DNA of 16,868 nucleotides, from NCBI GenBank assembly GCA_018060305.1, contig JAGOWF010000020.1, positions 1 through 16,868 on the forward strand. Reading direction: 5' to 3'. This DNA is from Pyrinomonadaceae bacterium. GTDB taxonomy: Bacteria > Acidobacteriota > Blastocatellia > Pyrinomonadales > Pyrinomonadaceae. Under the pieces are notes generated by a model. The model did no database searches. It was not told where the DNA came from and saw only the letters and a list, made by a program, of their open reading frames with translations. The position numbers and the translations under genes were made by a program. Below are positions 7,223 through 14,016 of the stretch, in pieces. Within the stretch, counting starts at the first letter, position 1. The number at the start of each line of letters is the position of its first letter.

Positions 7223-8503
7223 TTGCACGCCGACCTCATTATTAACAACATCGGGCAGCTAGTGACCTGTGCTTCGGGCGGCAAGCCGAAGTGTGGCGAT
7301 GCAATGCGTGATGTCGGCGTCGTCGAGAATGGCGCTGTCGCTATTGCGGACGGCAAGGTTGTCGGTGTCGGGCGGTCAAACGACATCTTGAGCGAGTTTG
7401 CTGCGGCCGAGATGATCGATGCGGAGGGCCGCATCGCTTGTCCCGGGTTTGTCGATCCGCATACGCATCTCGTTTACGCGGGTGACCGGCTCAACGAGTT
7501 TGAGTTAAAGATCAAGGGTGCGGATTATCTCGAAATTCTTGCCGCGGGCGGCGGCATACTATCGACGGTAAAGGCGACGCGTGCGGCATCTGTCGAAGAA
7601 GTTGTCGCGCAAAGCCTGAAGCGACTCGACAAGATGCTCGCGTACGGGACTACAACGTGCGAAATAAAGACCGGCTACGGCCTTGATACCGAGACCGAGC
7701 TAAAGATGCTCGCTTGTATAGAGATACTTGATAACACGCACTCTATTGACATCGTGCCGACGTTTCTCGCGGCCCACACTATCGCACCGGAATATAAAAA
7801 TGATGCAGACGGATACGTCGGGCTGATCTGCGAGGAGATGCTGCTGTTGGCGTGGAAATGGTATGAGCAGTCGCACTTTCCCATGAAAGGCGTTCCATTC
7901 TTTTGCGATGTCTTCACAGAGAGAAGCGCATTCGACCTCGACCAGTCGCGGCGACTTCTCGAAACGGCAAGCAGCCTCGGATTCGGCATCAAGGCGCACG
8001 TTGATCAGTTCACAAATCTCGGTGGTTCGGATCTCGGCGTCGATCTCGGTGCCGTATCCATCGACCATCTCGACGCGATCTCGGACGACGAGATTGCTCG
8101 GCTGGCGGCGAGCGATACCATCGGCGTCGTTATCCCGACCGAGAATTTCAATGCGGGTAAAACGCAATTCGCGCCCGCGCGCAAAATGATCGACGCCGGC
8201 TGTGCGGTTGCTCTAACAACCGATTACAATCCCGGCTCCGCTCCGTGTCCGTCGATGCCGATGGCGATGGCGATAGTGTGTCGGTATCAGAAACTGATGC
8301 CAAGCGAGGCTTTGAACGCGGCGACGATCAATGCAGCATGGGCCATCGGATTTGGTCATACATACGGTTCAGTTGAGGTCGGCAAGACTGCCGATCTGTT
8401 ATTGGTTGACGCCGGTGACTATCGACAGCTCACTTATGAATTTGGCTCAAACCAACTCGTCGGTGTCGTTAAGGCGGGGAACATGACCATCCGAAATAAG
8501 TGA
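7223..8503 (+). CDS. hutI: Imidazolonepropionase
   Basis: 426 residues. It is an amidohydrolase-superfamily metalloenzyme that opens the ring of 4-imidazolone-5-propionate to give N-formimino-L-glutamate in the cytoplasm. The metal motif is 'GFVDPHTHLVYAGDR' with H80 and H82; other expected ligands are H259 in 'IKAHVDQF' and D334 in 'TTDYNPGSAPCPSMPMAMAI'. 'CDVFTERSAFDLDQSRRLLE' and the closing 'GSVEVGKTADLLLVDAGDY' are also family-typical. It is slightly longer than usual, with a small insertion around residues 212-230 (LLLAWKWYEQ). The start is a TTG at 7223 just after the YciI stop; the protein aligns from its first residues ('ADLIINNIGQLVTC'), so a TTG start with translational coupling is the best reading. 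The stop codon lies inside the left arm of the inverted repeat downstream. Confidence 0.95.
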   Translation: MHADLIINNIGQLVTCASGGKPKCGDAMRDVGVVENGAVAIADGKVVGVGRSNDILSEFAAAEMIDAEGRIACPGFVDPHTHLVYAGDRLNEFELKIKGADYLEILAAGGGILSTVKATRAASVEEVVAQSLKRLDKMLAYGTTTCEIKTGYGLDTETELKMLACIEILDNTHSIDIVPTFLAAHTIAPEYKNDADGYVGLICEEMLLLAWKWYEQSHFPMKGVPFFCDVFTERSAFDLDQSRRLLETASSLGFGIKAHVDQFTNLGGSDLGVDLGAVSIDHLDAISDDEIARLAASDTIGVVIPTENFNAGKTQFAPARKMIDAGCAVALTTDYNPGSAPCPSMPMAMAIVCRYQKLMPSEALNAATINAAWAIGFGHTYGSVEVGKTADLLLVDAGDYRQLTYEFGSNQLVGVVKAGNMTIRNK

Positions 8504-8566
8504 AAAGTGATAACTTAGAAGTGAAAAGACAGGACTTGTCACTTAGCACCTATCACTTTTCACTTA
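8497..8566. repeat. Palindromic spacer element between hutI and hutH
   Basis: A perfect 16-bp inverted repeat (8497-8512 with 8551-8566, arm TAAGTGAAAAGTGATA) encloses 38 bases. The loop holds a further partial copy, AAGTGAAAAG at 8519-8528, and a possible small inner stem (AAGTGA with TCACTT, 8519-8524 and 8539-8544). The AGTGAAAAGTG units also occur as direct repeats. There is no T-tract after the stem, so it is not a good intrinsic terminator. It looks like a small dispersed repeat, or a transcript-processing or stability hairpin within the operon. The left arm includes the hutI stop codon. Confidence 0.75.
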
Positions 8567-8590
8567 CTCCGACGGTCTTTAAAAAAGGCG

Positions 8591-10114
8591 ATGACCGAGA
8601 TCATTATTGACGGCGAGAGCCTGACATTCGAGCAAGTCCTTGCCGTGGCTTACGCCAGGCCGGGTGAGCCGCGCGTGGCGTTGGCTGATACGGCAAAGGC
8701 GAGGGTAAACCGCTGCGCGAATGCCGTCCAGACCCTTCTTGATCGCGGCGAGGTCGCATATGGGATCACGACCGGTTTTGGGGCATTCAAGGACAAGATC
8801 ATCAGCCGTGACGAGGTAGAGCAGCTTCAGCGAAATGTGGTTGTGAGCCATGCGGTCGGCGTCGGTGATCCGTTCGACACCGCGACGGTTCGGGCGATAA
8901 TGCTGATACGCGCGAATACGCTGGCTCGTGGGTTTTCGGGTATCAGGCTGGAAACTCTCGAACTTATTCTCGAATGTCTCAATCGCGGCGTTCATCCTGT
9001 AATTCCTGAGAAGGGAAGTCTCGGCGCCAGCGGCGATCTCGCACCGCTCGCTCATTTTGCGTGTGTCCTGATCGGCGAGGGTGAGGCGGAGTTTGAGGGC
9101 AAGATACTGCCCGGCCGCGAGGCGTTGGCAAAGGCCGGGCTGTCGCCGGTGACGCTTGCGGCAAAAGAGGGCCTCGCCTTGACCAACGGCACGACCGTGA
9201 TGACCGCGGTCGGAATCCTTGAAACCGCAAAGGCCCGTAAACTCGCTGAACTTGCCGATGTCAGCGGCTGTTTGAGCCTGGAGGCATTGAACGGCACGGT
9301 ATCGGCCTTTGACGAGCGGATACACGCCCTGCGCCCGCATCCTCGCCAGATCGAGTGCGCCGCCAATCTCAGAAAGATCCTCGAGGGGAGCGAGTTTGTT
9401 CGCGCTTTTGACCCGACCAACGTGCAGGACGCTTACACGCTGCGATGCATGCCGCAGGTGCATGGGGCGTGCCGCGATGCCGTTCTTTATGCCGAATGGC
9501 TGCTAAACCTTGAACTGAATGCCGTCACCGATAATCCGCTGATCTTCGTTGACGGTGACAAGATCGACGTTATCAGCGGCGGGAATTTTCATGGTGAGCC
9601 GTTAGCGTTAGCATTTGACTATCTTGCTATCGCCTTGGCCGAGCTTGGCAACATCTCAGAACGGCGCATTATGCGGCTCACTGACGAGTCGTCGAACGCC
9701 CACATTCTTCCGGCCTTTCTGACCGAGCACGGTGGGCTGAATTCGGGCTTTATGATAGTGCAATACACGGCTGCGGCTCTTTGCACCGAGAATAAGATCC
9801 TTGCGCACCCTGCGAGCGTCGATACGATACCGTCGTCGGCAAATGTCGAGGACCACGTCTCAATGGGCGCGACGGCCGCGGTTAAGCTTCGACAGATCGC
9901 CGCGAATCTCGAATACATCGTCGCTCTCGAGCTTCTCTGCGGGGCGCAGGCCATCGATCTGCGGAAACGTCGGGTTGGCGACAAGCAACTCGCGGTCGGA
10001 ACAAGACGCATTTACGAAGACATCCGACAAGTCGTTCCATTCATCAGTTCAGATGAGTATATGAAGCCGCACATCGACGCCGTTGTCGGCATTGTGCGGA
10101 ATTATCCGGGCTAG
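8591..10114 (+). CDS. hutH: Histidine ammonia-lyase
   Basis: 507 residues, normal for HutH. It deaminates L-histidine to trans-urocanate plus ammonia, the first step of the pathway, in the cytoplasm as a tetramer. The self-formed MIO electrophile comes from A146-S147-G148 in 'KGSLGASGDLAPLAHF', and the general base Tyr is Y57 in 'YGITTGFGAFKDKI'. Also diagnostic are 'VVVSHAVGVGDPF', 'ALTNGTTVMTAVG', 'QDAYTLRCMPQVHGA', 'DNPLIF' and 'GGNFHGEPLA'. The start is supported by AAAAAAGG just upstream. The stop (TAG) shares one base with the GTG start of the next gene. The order hutI-hutH on one strand, with hutU divergent, leaves the pathway split between two transcripts. Confidence 0.97.
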   Translation: MTEIIIDGESLTFEQVLAVAYARPGEPRVALADTAKARVNRCANAVQTLLDRGEVAYGITTGFGAFKDKIISRDEVEQLQRNVVVSHAVGVGDPFDTATVRAIMLIRANTLARGFSGIRLETLELILECLNRGVHPVIPEKGSLGASGDLAPLAHFACVLIGEGEAEFEGKILPGREALAKAGLSPVTLAAKEGLALTNGTTVMTAVGILETAKARKLAELADVSGCLSLEALNGTVSAFDERIHALRPHPRQIECAANLRKILEGSEFVRAFDPTNVQDAYTLRCMPQVHGACRDAVLYAEWLLNLELNAVTDNPLIFVDGDKIDVISGGNFHGEPLALAFDYLAIALAELGNISERRIMRLTDESSNAHILPAFLTEHGGLNSGFMIVQYTAAALCTENKILAHPASVDTIPSSANVEDHVSMGATAAVKLRQIAANLEYIVALELLCGAQAIDLRKRRVGDKQLAVGTRRIYEDIRQVVPFISSDEYMKPHIDAVVGIVRNYPG

Positions 10115-10521
10115 TGAGCACTAATCATCAGACGTCTATTTTTACCCGATTCGCTCGCAAGGTGTCGACGCTTTCGGGCCGGCCCTTGACGTTCTTCCTC
10201 GCCACACTCACGATCGTCGTTTGGGCTGTTACAGGGCCGCTTTTCAGCTTTAGCGACACATGGCAGCTTGTGATCAACACGGGAACGACGATCGTCACAT
10301 TTCTGATGGTTTTTCTGATCCAGAATACCCAAAATCGTGATACAGAGGCACTTCAGATCAAACTCGACGAACTCATAAGGGCGACCCGACGGGCAAGAAA
10401 TAATCTATTGGATCTCGAAGAACTCGATGATAAGGATCTGGAGCAGCACCGCCAGGAATTCCTCGACCTTACTGAGCACGCCAGCCAACACCTCGAAAAA
10501 AAGCACGGAAAGAAAGGTTAA
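10114..10521 (+). CDS. Low-affinity iron permease-family membrane protein
   Basis: 135 residues, starting with a GTG that overlaps the hutH stop by one base (TAGTG), which suggests coupled translation. Two hydrophobic segments are visible, about residues 22-43 ('PLTFFLATLTIVVWAVTGPL') and 50-70 ('QLVINTGTTIVTFLMVFLIQ'), followed by the 'NTQNRD' motif typical of the low-affinity iron permease family (PF04120). The C-terminal 60 residues form a charged helical cytoplasmic tail ('LQIKLDELIRATRRARNNLL'). Bacterial members of this family are small and their transport activity has rarely been tested, so iron transport is a family label, not a demonstrated function. The coupling to hutH may simply reflect operon growth. 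Confidence 0.85.
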   Translation: MSTNHQTSIFTRFARKVSTLSGRPLTFFLATLTIVVWAVTGPLFSFSDTWQLVINTGTTIVTFLMVFLIQNTQNRDTEALQIKLDELIRATRRARNNLLDLEELDDKDLEQHRQEFLDLTEHASQHLEKKHGKKG

Positions 10522-10522
10522 T

Positions 10523-10599
10523 TGGTACACCCTGCAGGACTCAAACCTGCGACCTTCTGATCCGAAGTCAGACGCTCTATTCAACTGAGCTAAGGGTGC
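10523..10599 (-). tRNA. tRNA-Arg (anticodon TCG)
   Basis: Read on the minus strand, a 77-base cloverleaf can be folded by hand: acceptor GCACCCT with AGGGTGT (a G-U pair at the end), D stem GCTC/GAGC, anticodon stem TCTGA/TCAGA with loop CTTCGGA, a five-base variable loop, and T stem GCAGG/CCTGC with loop TTTGAGT. The anticodon is TCG, which reads CGN (mainly CGA) arginine codons. The 3' CCA is encoded in the DNA. The CCA end lies one base from the stop of the convergent iron permease-like gene, so any terminator for this tRNA must lie inside that gene. Confidence 0.95.
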
Positions 10600-10611
10600 A
10601 CGCTCGGTTAG

Positions 10612-10640
10612 AGTTTATGTGCTCGTCGGGCGCTTTGCAA
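10612..10640 (-). promoter_or_regulatory. Candidate promoter for tRNA-Arg
   Basis: On the minus strand, TTGCAA (10640-10635) and TAAACT (10617-10612) are separated by exactly 17 bases, each matching four of six consensus sigma-70 positions. The -10 element ends about 12 bases before the tRNA 5' end, a fitting position. This is a visual match only; read-through from the cytochrome c gene upstream is an alternative. Confidence 0.4.
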
Positions 10641-10647
10641 GAATCGG

Positions 10648-11049
10648 CTATTTGGGCTGAAGCGTGCGAACATGCCCGACGACCAGCTTGATCTGGGCTT
10701 CGGTGAGTTCATCAATGAACGCGGGCATCCCATCGTCCGGCAAGCCCTCAGTGATGTATTTTGCCAGTTGCTCGTCGGACTTGGCCTTCATCTTGGCGCT
10801 GGTCAGATCCTCGGGCTTCAGCGTCTTGCCCTTTACGGTGACCTTGCCGCCTTTGCCGGTTTCCTTGTGACAGATCGTGCAGTGCGTGGCAAAAAGCTCC
10901 TTGCCGTCGGCAACTGATGGCTGTGGCGACGGAGCTGAAGCGACATTTACCGGCGACTTTGATGCGTTCGGAGCGGATGTTGGGCCACCGCAGGCGATCG
11001 ACAATACGAGGGCCGCGACCAGCGACGAATAGAAAAGAAATGATCTCAT
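10648..11049 (-). CDS. Cytochrome c lipoprotein
   Basis: 133 residues. The signal peptide ends in a lipobox ('LSIAC', lipidated C20), so the protein should be anchored in a membrane facing the periplasm. Residues 21-47 are a Ser/Ala/Pro-rich linker. Residues 48-133 are a single class I c-type haem domain: haem attachment at C57-T-I-C60-H61 and the probable sixth ligand M108 in 'EGLPDDGMPAF', then the C-terminal helix 'LTEAQIKLVVGHVRTL'. It is an electron carrier; the partner is not identifiable, since no oxidase or dehydrogenase is adjacent. A strong GGAGGAG lies just before the ATG. It is divergent from the penicillin acylase gene. Confidence 0.92.
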   Translation of the reverse strand: MRSFLFYSSLVAALVLSIACGGPTSAPNASKSPVNVASAPSPQPSVADGKELFATHCTICHKETGKGGKVTVKGKTLKPEDLTSAKMKAKSDEQLAKYITEGLPDDGMPAFIDELTEAQIKLVVGHVRTLQPK

Positions 11050-11125
11050 TGACTCCTCCGATTGTTGGCTAGAACTTTCAACGAGTTTAACGTATCGTCA
11101 TTAGAGAACCAAAGTTTTGCATACT

Positions 11126-13453
11126 ATGAAACGAACTTTTCCGGTGCTTTTCACGCTCTTTTTCGTGTTTTTGGGGACGGTGTTTTCGCAGACGGCGATC
11201 ATCGTGGGCGGCCTATCGGCTCCTGTGACGGTCAGTCGGGATGCTCGTGCGAACCCTTACATAGAGGCCAAGACGGATGCCGACCTATACTTTGCCCAAG
11301 GCTATGTTATGGCGGGCGACCGTCTTTGGCAGATGGATCTGATGCGTCGAGTCGGCCGCGGCGAGACGGCCGAACTGTTCGGAAAGCTCACGCTCGAGGA
11401 AGATAGGCGATGGCGGCGATTCAACTTTGCAAAGGTCGCCGAAGAGAATCTCAAATTCCTGTCGCCCGACCTCGTCGCCGCGCTTGAGAGCTACTCGGCG
11501 GGCGTTAATGCGTATATCGCATCGCTGACGCCGGAAACGATGCCGGTCGAGTTTCGGCTGCTTCAGTACGCACCACGGGACTGGAAGCCGGCAGATACTA
11601 TCGTCGTTGGCAAGATAATGTCGGATTCGCTGAGTTCGACCTGGCACAACGACCTGCTGCGGGCATCGCTCCAGAAGCTGCCACCCGAAAAGCTGGCCGA
11701 TCTGACAGATCAAGTGACGCCTTACGATGTCCTCCTGTTTGGCAAGGACGTGACGGCCGAACGGTCCGTCGCACAGCGGCCGGCCGGTAATGTTTCAGAC
11801 CGGCTCCTAGCGATGGCCGATGAGCAAGTCGAGGCTCGCCGTCGGTCCCTAGAGAAGATCGGCCTCTACGCTGAGGAACTCGCTGCGAGCAACAATTGGG
11901 TGATCTCGGGCAAGCGAACCGCTGACGGCCGGCCGATACTCGCCAATGATCCGCATCTCGCACCGTCGGCACCGGGAATTTGGTATCTTATTCACCTTTC
12001 GGCGCCGACAATGCGTGTTGCAGGCGTGACGCTGCCGGGCGTGCCGGGCGTGGTCCTCGGCCATAATGAAAATATCGCATGGGGAGCGACGAACGTCGGG
12101 CCTGACGTTCAAGACCTGTACATCGAGACGTTTGATACCAAGGGAAAATACAAGACGCCCGCAGGCTGGGAAACGCCCGTCGTCAGAAGGGAAGCGATCA
12201 ACGTCCGCAAAAACCTGATGTCGCCCGAGACCGAATCGGTGCCGTATGACGTGACCGAGACGCGCAACGGCCCAATAGTCCTTGAAGAGGGTGGCAAGCG
12301 GTATGCGTTGAAATGGACGGCGTTCGATCCGCATACAAATGAGTTCGAGGCGTTCTTTAGGGCCAACAGAGCGAAGAACTGGAACGATTTTAAGGCAGGA
12401 CTCAGGACGTATGGCGGGGCCGCTCAGAACTTCGTTTACGCAGATAGAAAGGGAAATATCGGATGGTATGCCGCTAGCAAGATACCTATCCGTCGCGAGG
12501 GTGACGGCGCTCTGCCCTATGATGGCTCGACCGATGACGGCGACTGGACAGGCTTTATTCCGTTCGAAGAACTGCCAAGTCTATACAACCCGCCGAGCGG
12601 CCTGATCGTCACCGCCAACCAGCGCATCGTTGGCACATCATACAAATACACACAGATGTCGCGCGATGCCGCCTCGCCATGGCGGGCACGCCGCATTTTT
12701 GACGAACTCGAGGCAAAACGGAAGGCTACATTTGATTCGGTCCGCGATGTGCAATACGACACGCTCAATATTCCCGTAAGCAACCTGGCGAAGGCGATCG
12801 TAAAAATGAACGCAGCATCGAATAAGACGGTCACGGTGTTAAAGGCGTGGGACGGGCGAATGACCGCAGATTCGCACAGAGCATTGCTGGCCAACGAGAT
12901 CCGAAACTGCGTCGCAGACCGTATCGCCGCCGACAATCGGCCGGTGCCGTCGTATTTAATTCGTGAACGAGTGCTCGACCGGGCATTGCGTGAGAATCTG
13001 ATTCGCTGGCTGCCATCGGGCGTGGCGAGCTATGCGGAGTTGCTGAAAGGCTGCGACGCCTCGACCCGGGCCAGCCTCTCTGGCAAGGACCGCTTCGGCC
13101 CCGACGAGACGAAATGGACGTGGGGACGCGTGTGGCGATCGCGCTTTCCGCATCCGCTGGCTCAGGTGCCGCTCATCGGCATGCAGTTTGCTGCACCTGC
13201 GGTCCCGATCGATGGCAGCGGCCAGACGCCGAATGTTGGCTCGTCGGTATCGATGCGGCATATTACAAGTCCGGGGAATTGGGACGCGACGCGGTTTGTT
13301 ATTCCCTTAGGCGAGAGCGGCGATCCGACATCAGCGCATTTTAAGGATCAGTTTGACGCATGGAGCACCGGCGCTCCCGCGATCTTTCCGTTCTCAGCTT
13401 CGGCCGTGGAGAAGGCACGTGCCAGCCGAATAACGCTGACGCCAAAAAACTAG
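11126..13453 (+). CDS. Penicillin acylase-family amidohydrolase (Ntn hydrolase)
   Basis: About 775 residues from the ATG at 11126; an in-frame TTG at 11117 would add three residues and is less likely. A signal peptide (residues 1-20, ending VFS) sends it to the periplasm. The alpha part has the family opening 'LSAPVTVSRDARANPYIEAK' and 'FAQGYVMAGDRLWQMDLMRR'. The beta-subunit nucleophile is S255 in 'LAASNNWVISGKRT', where autocatalytic cleavage should occur before the Ser, leaving a two-chain enzyme. Further family stretches are 'ANDPHLAPSAPGIWYLIHLS', 'GVPGVVLGHNENIAWGATN' and 'YADRKGNIGWYAASKIPIR'. Members hydrolyse amide bonds of beta-lactam side chains, acyl-homoserine lactones or acyl-peptides; the natural substrate here cannot be told. 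Its TAG stop overlaps the stop of the opposite-strand yqgF gene. Confidence 0.93.
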   Translation: MKRTFPVLFTLFFVFLGTVFSQTAIIVGGLSAPVTVSRDARANPYIEAKTDADLYFAQGYVMAGDRLWQMDLMRRVGRGETAELFGKLTLEEDRRWRRFNFAKVAEENLKFLSPDLVAALESYSAGVNAYIASLTPETMPVEFRLLQYAPRDWKPADTIVVGKIMSDSLSSTWHNDLLRASLQKLPPEKLADLTDQVTPYDVLLFGKDVTAERSVAQRPAGNVSDRLLAMADEQVEARRRSLEKIGLYAEELAASNNWVISGKRTADGRPILANDPHLAPSAPGIWYLIHLSAPTMRVAGVTLPGVPGVVLGHNENIAWGATNVGPDVQDLYIETFDTKGKYKTPAGWETPVVRREAINVRKNLMSPETESVPYDVTETRNGPIVLEEGGKRYALKWTAFDPHTNEFEAFFRANRAKNWNDFKAGLRTYGGAAQNFVYADRKGNIGWYAASKIPIRREGDGALPYDGSTDDGDWTGFIPFEELPSLYNPPSGLIVTANQRIVGTSYKYTQMSRDAASPWRARRIFDELEAKRKATFDSVRDVQYDTLNIPVSNLAKAIVKMNAASNKTVTVLKAWDGRMTADSHRALLANEIRNCVADRIAADNRPVPSYLIRERVLDRALRENLIRWLPSGVASYAELLKGCDASTRASLSGKDRFGPDETKWTWGRVWRSRFPHPLAQVPLIGMQFAAPAVPIDGSGQTPNVGSSVSMRHITSPGNWDATRFVIPLGESGDPTSAHFKDQFDAWSTGAPAIFPFSASAVEKARASRITLTPKN

Positions 13454-13914
13454 AGGCGCATCCTGTCAAGGAAATCACCGAGTATAACCGCCGCAGCCTC
13501 GCTGTCCACGTGTTCAGCCGTCTCGCCGCGCGACCATATCCTGCTGCGGGCCTCGTACGAAGTCACGCGCTCGTCCTGTAGAAAGATCGGAACGTCGAGT
13601 GAGAGCGCAAGCTTGCGGGCGATATCGCGGGCCTCGGCGGACATTTCACTTTCGCTGCCATCCGATTCGAGCGGCAAACCAACGACGACCGCGACGGCAT
13701 CAAACTCCGCGACCGTCCCTTTGATATTTGAGAGAAGTTTTTTCCAGCTTGTTCGCACGATCGTCGCCAACGGCCGCGCCGTTACGCGTAGTTCATCGCA
13801 AACCGCCAGGCCGCAGCGTTTTGTGCCCGGATCGATGGCGATGATGCGGCCCGAAGCGGGAAGCCGGGAAACATCTGCAACGGCTGCGTGATTAGCTGTT
13901 TCTTTTTCTTGCAC
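13450..13914 (-). CDS. yqgF: Putative pre-16S rRNA nuclease, YqgF/RuvX family
   Basis: 154 residues, starting at a GTG. The RNase H-like fold is shown by 'RIIAIDPGTKRCGLAVCDE' (D28), 'AVVVGLPLESDGSESEMS', 'PIFLQDERVTSYEAR' (the common form is DERLTT) and the terminal 'DSEAAAVILGDFLD' (D137), giving the acidic residues expected of the active site. Family members process the 5' end of 16S rRNA and were earlier named Holliday junction resolvase-like. The first 20 residues before the conserved core are an unconserved extension, so a later start is possible, although no internal ATG is available there. Its stop overlaps the penicillin acylase stop through a shared CTAG. Confidence 0.93.
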   Translation of the reverse strand: MQEKETANHAAVADVSRLPASGRIIAIDPGTKRCGLAVCDELRVTARPLATIVRTSWKKLLSNIKGTVAEFDAVAVVVGLPLESDGSESEMSAEARDIARKLALSLDVPIFLQDERVTSYEARSRIWSRGETAEHVDSEAAAVILGDFLDRMRL

Positions 13915-14016
13915 GATTTGCGAGCGCTACGCGATAATCTAGTTTCTGCCGAGGGCAAACAAACGGGCGTCGCCGTTCGTAATATCCACGGTCAGTAGTA
14001 TCATACGAGGTTTTTT

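Noticed and set aside
8579..9463. Open frame of 294 codons on the minus strand opposite hutH
   Set aside because: It is antisense to the strongly conserved hutH, has no recognisable domain, and such long shadows are expected in a GC-rich gene.
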